NCBI GenBank assembly: GCA_964643045.1
Contig: CAZXSC010000061.1
Location: forward strand, 1 to 15,699
Direction of reading: 5' to 3'
DNA length: 15,699 bases
DNA from: TMED23 sp964643045
Lineage (GTDB): Bacteria > Pseudomonadota > Alphaproteobacteria > Rhodospirillales > UBA2165
Each line of letters begins with the position of its first letter. Position 1 is the first letter of the stretch. This document shows positions 14,526-15,699 of this stretch, piece after piece. A program made the translations under genes and the position numbers. The notes beneath the pieces were generated by a model. It was not told the origin of the DNA. It was given only the letters and a program-made list of their open reading frames with translations, and did no database searches.

Positions 14526-15699
14526 GTGGGTGGCGATAGTCTTCTATCTTTAGATTCAAAATATAGTTCAAACACGGGACGCATTTTTGTTACTGGCACG
14601 CAGGCGTTGGTGCGTTTACCCATGTTGCAACGTCAACGCGACATGTCATCTTCACTTAATACCGCCGGTTATATAACAGGGTATAGAGGTTCTCCGGTAG
14701 GTGGATATGATTCGGCTTTGATGAAAGCATCAGATTTCCTTACGCAACATCACATCAGGTTCCAGGCGGGTGTTAATGAAGATATGGCGGCGACAGCGTG
14801 TTGGGGCACGCAACAGGTGGGTATTTGGGAATCGGAGAATGAACGGGCAAAATATGATGGTGTTTTTGCGATTTGGTACGGAAAGGGGCCCGGTGTTGAT
14901 CGATCCGGTGATGCACTTAAGCACGGTAACTTAGCGGGTACATCGCCGAATGGGGGCGTGTTGGTTCTTGCAGGTGATGATCAAGGAGCAAAATCTTCCA
15001 CAACCGCCCATCAGTCTGAACAAGCGCTTATGGCAGCAATGATTCCAATCTTATACCCAGCTAGTGTTCAGGAATATATTGATTACGGATTGGTGGGAAT
15101 AGCCATGTCGCGCTATTCCGGGTGTTGGGTAGGATTTAAATGTGTGGGAGATATAATTGAAAGTACCGCCTCTATCTCAATCGATCCTGACCGAGTTAAT
15201 ATAAATTCACCAAAAAATTTTATTTTACCAGATGAGGGGGTCCATATCCGCTGGCCTGATAGCCCGGTCGAGCAAGAAAAACGGCTAATATCAGTGAAGC
15301 TTAAAGCAGCCCAGGAATTCATTCGTGTGAATAAGCTAGATCGTATTAGTCACACAGTTACAAAAAAACGACTTGGTATAGTTGCGCCTGGTAAGGCGTG
15401 GCTTAATGTTTGCCAAGCCTTTGAGGAATTAGGCTTAGACCAAAGTGAGCGGGAGAGCCTCGGCATAGGTGTTTTTAAGGTAGCAATGCCTTGGCCACTT
15501 GAGCCAACCAGAATCCGTGAGTGGGCGGAAGGCTTTGATGAGATTATTGTCATCGAAGAAAAACGTAACTTAATAGAAGACCAGCTAGCTCGTATTATTT
15601 TTGATCTTCCGGAAACCATACGGCCAATGCTAATTGGGAAACAAGATATTGATGGTAACCTTCTCGTGCCAGAATATGGTGAACTTAATGGGACGTTAA
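14526..15699 (+). CDS. Indolepyruvate ferredoxin oxidoreductase, fused large form, 3'-partial
   Basis: N-terminal part (391 codons) of a large, TPP-dependent 2-oxoacid:ferredoxin oxidoreductase that decarboxylates aryl-pyruvates (and related 2-oxoacids) to acyl-CoA; the frame stays open to the window end. Visible motifs: TGYRGSPVGGYD at 51-62 (pyrimidine-domain Gly-rich loop), NEDMAATACWGTQQ near 84-97, WYGKGPGVDRSGDALKHGN at 117-135, and GDDQGAKSSTTAHQSEQ near 150-166. These mark the fused IorA-IorB form known from alpha- and betaproteobacteria, typically 1,100-1,200 residues, rather than the short archaeal IorA. The rest, including the TPP-binding domain, lies beyond the window. The start is the third of three tandem GTG codons. 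The gene follows the EamA transporter by 21 bp. Its place near an aromatic-catabolism island suggests use in aromatic amino-acid or arylpyruvate breakdown, an inference. Confidence 0.93.
   Translation, partial: MGGDSLLSLDSKYSSNTGRIFVTGTQALVRLPMLQRQRDMSSSLNTAGYITGYRGSPVGGYDSALMKASDFLTQHHIRFQAGVNEDMAATACWGTQQVGIWESENERAKYDGVFAIWYGKGPGVDRSGDALKHGNLAGTSPNGGVLVLAGDDQGAKSSTTAHQSEQALMAAMIPILYPASVQEYIDYGLVGIAMSRYSGCWVGFKCVGDIIESTASISIDPDRVNINSPKNFILPDEGVHIRWPDSPVEQEKRLISVKLKAAQEFIRVNKLDRISHTVTKKRLGIVAPGKAWLNVCQAFEELGLDQSERESLGIGVFKVAMPWPLEPTRIREWAEGFDEIIVIEEKRNLIEDQLARIIFDLPETIRPMLIGKQDIDGNLLVPEYGELNGTL

Overview
The window looks like a chromosomal segment of an alphaproteobacterium with moderate G+C (roughly mid-40s percent by eye). 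It most resembles uncultivated marine or soil Rhodospirillales-like lineages. This is inferred from the gene mix (TAXI-type TRAP transporter, carboxymuconolactone decarboxylase-like protein, YCII protein, long-form PurC, fused indolepyruvate oxidoreductase, bacterial GT41 enzyme) and from frequent TTG and GTG starts. No rRNA, tRNA, CRISPR array, insertion sequence, integrase or phage gene was seen.

Layout: (1) 1-2843, plus strand: a fused TRAP transporter permease, probably cut at its 5' end by the window edge, then its TAXI-family periplasmic binding protein, ending in a strong intrinsic terminator. (2) 2890-5960, minus strand: a compact three-gene operon in the order FAH-family hydrolase/hydratase, small cupin, AMP-forming acyl-CoA ligase. 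(3) 6083-7036, plus strand: an aldo/keto reductase divergent from that operon. (4) 7068-9431, minus strand: a two-domain type I extradiol (ring-cleaving) dioxygenase with an intact active site, a YCII-like protein and a carboxymuconolactone decarboxylase-like protein. A 365-bp gap between the dioxygenase and the YCII gene carries a possible promoter, a 12-bp palindrome and a 13-codon ORF. (5) 9670-11504, plus strand: a hydroxypyruvate isomerase-like protein and a long-form PurC. (6) 11527-13407, minus strand: a TPR-GT41 (O-GlcNAc-transferase-like) protein. (7) 13593-15699, plus strand: an EamA-type exporter or permease followed by the N-terminal third of a fused indolepyruvate:ferredoxin oxidoreductase that runs off the window.

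Regions 1-4 read as a catabolic island for an unidentified organic acid or aromatic compound. A TRAP system would import it, an acyl-CoA ligase would activate a carboxylic acid, an extradiol dioxygenase would open a catecholic ring, and FAH, cupin, YCII, CMD and AKR proteins would process the ring-opened intermediates. The enzymes are recognised at family level and the pathway is an inference. No ring-hydroxylating oxygenase and no transcription regulator is visible here. Regions 5-7 look like core metabolism and glycosylation genes; the end of the window points to aryl-pyruvate or branched amino-acid-derived 2-oxoacid oxidation.
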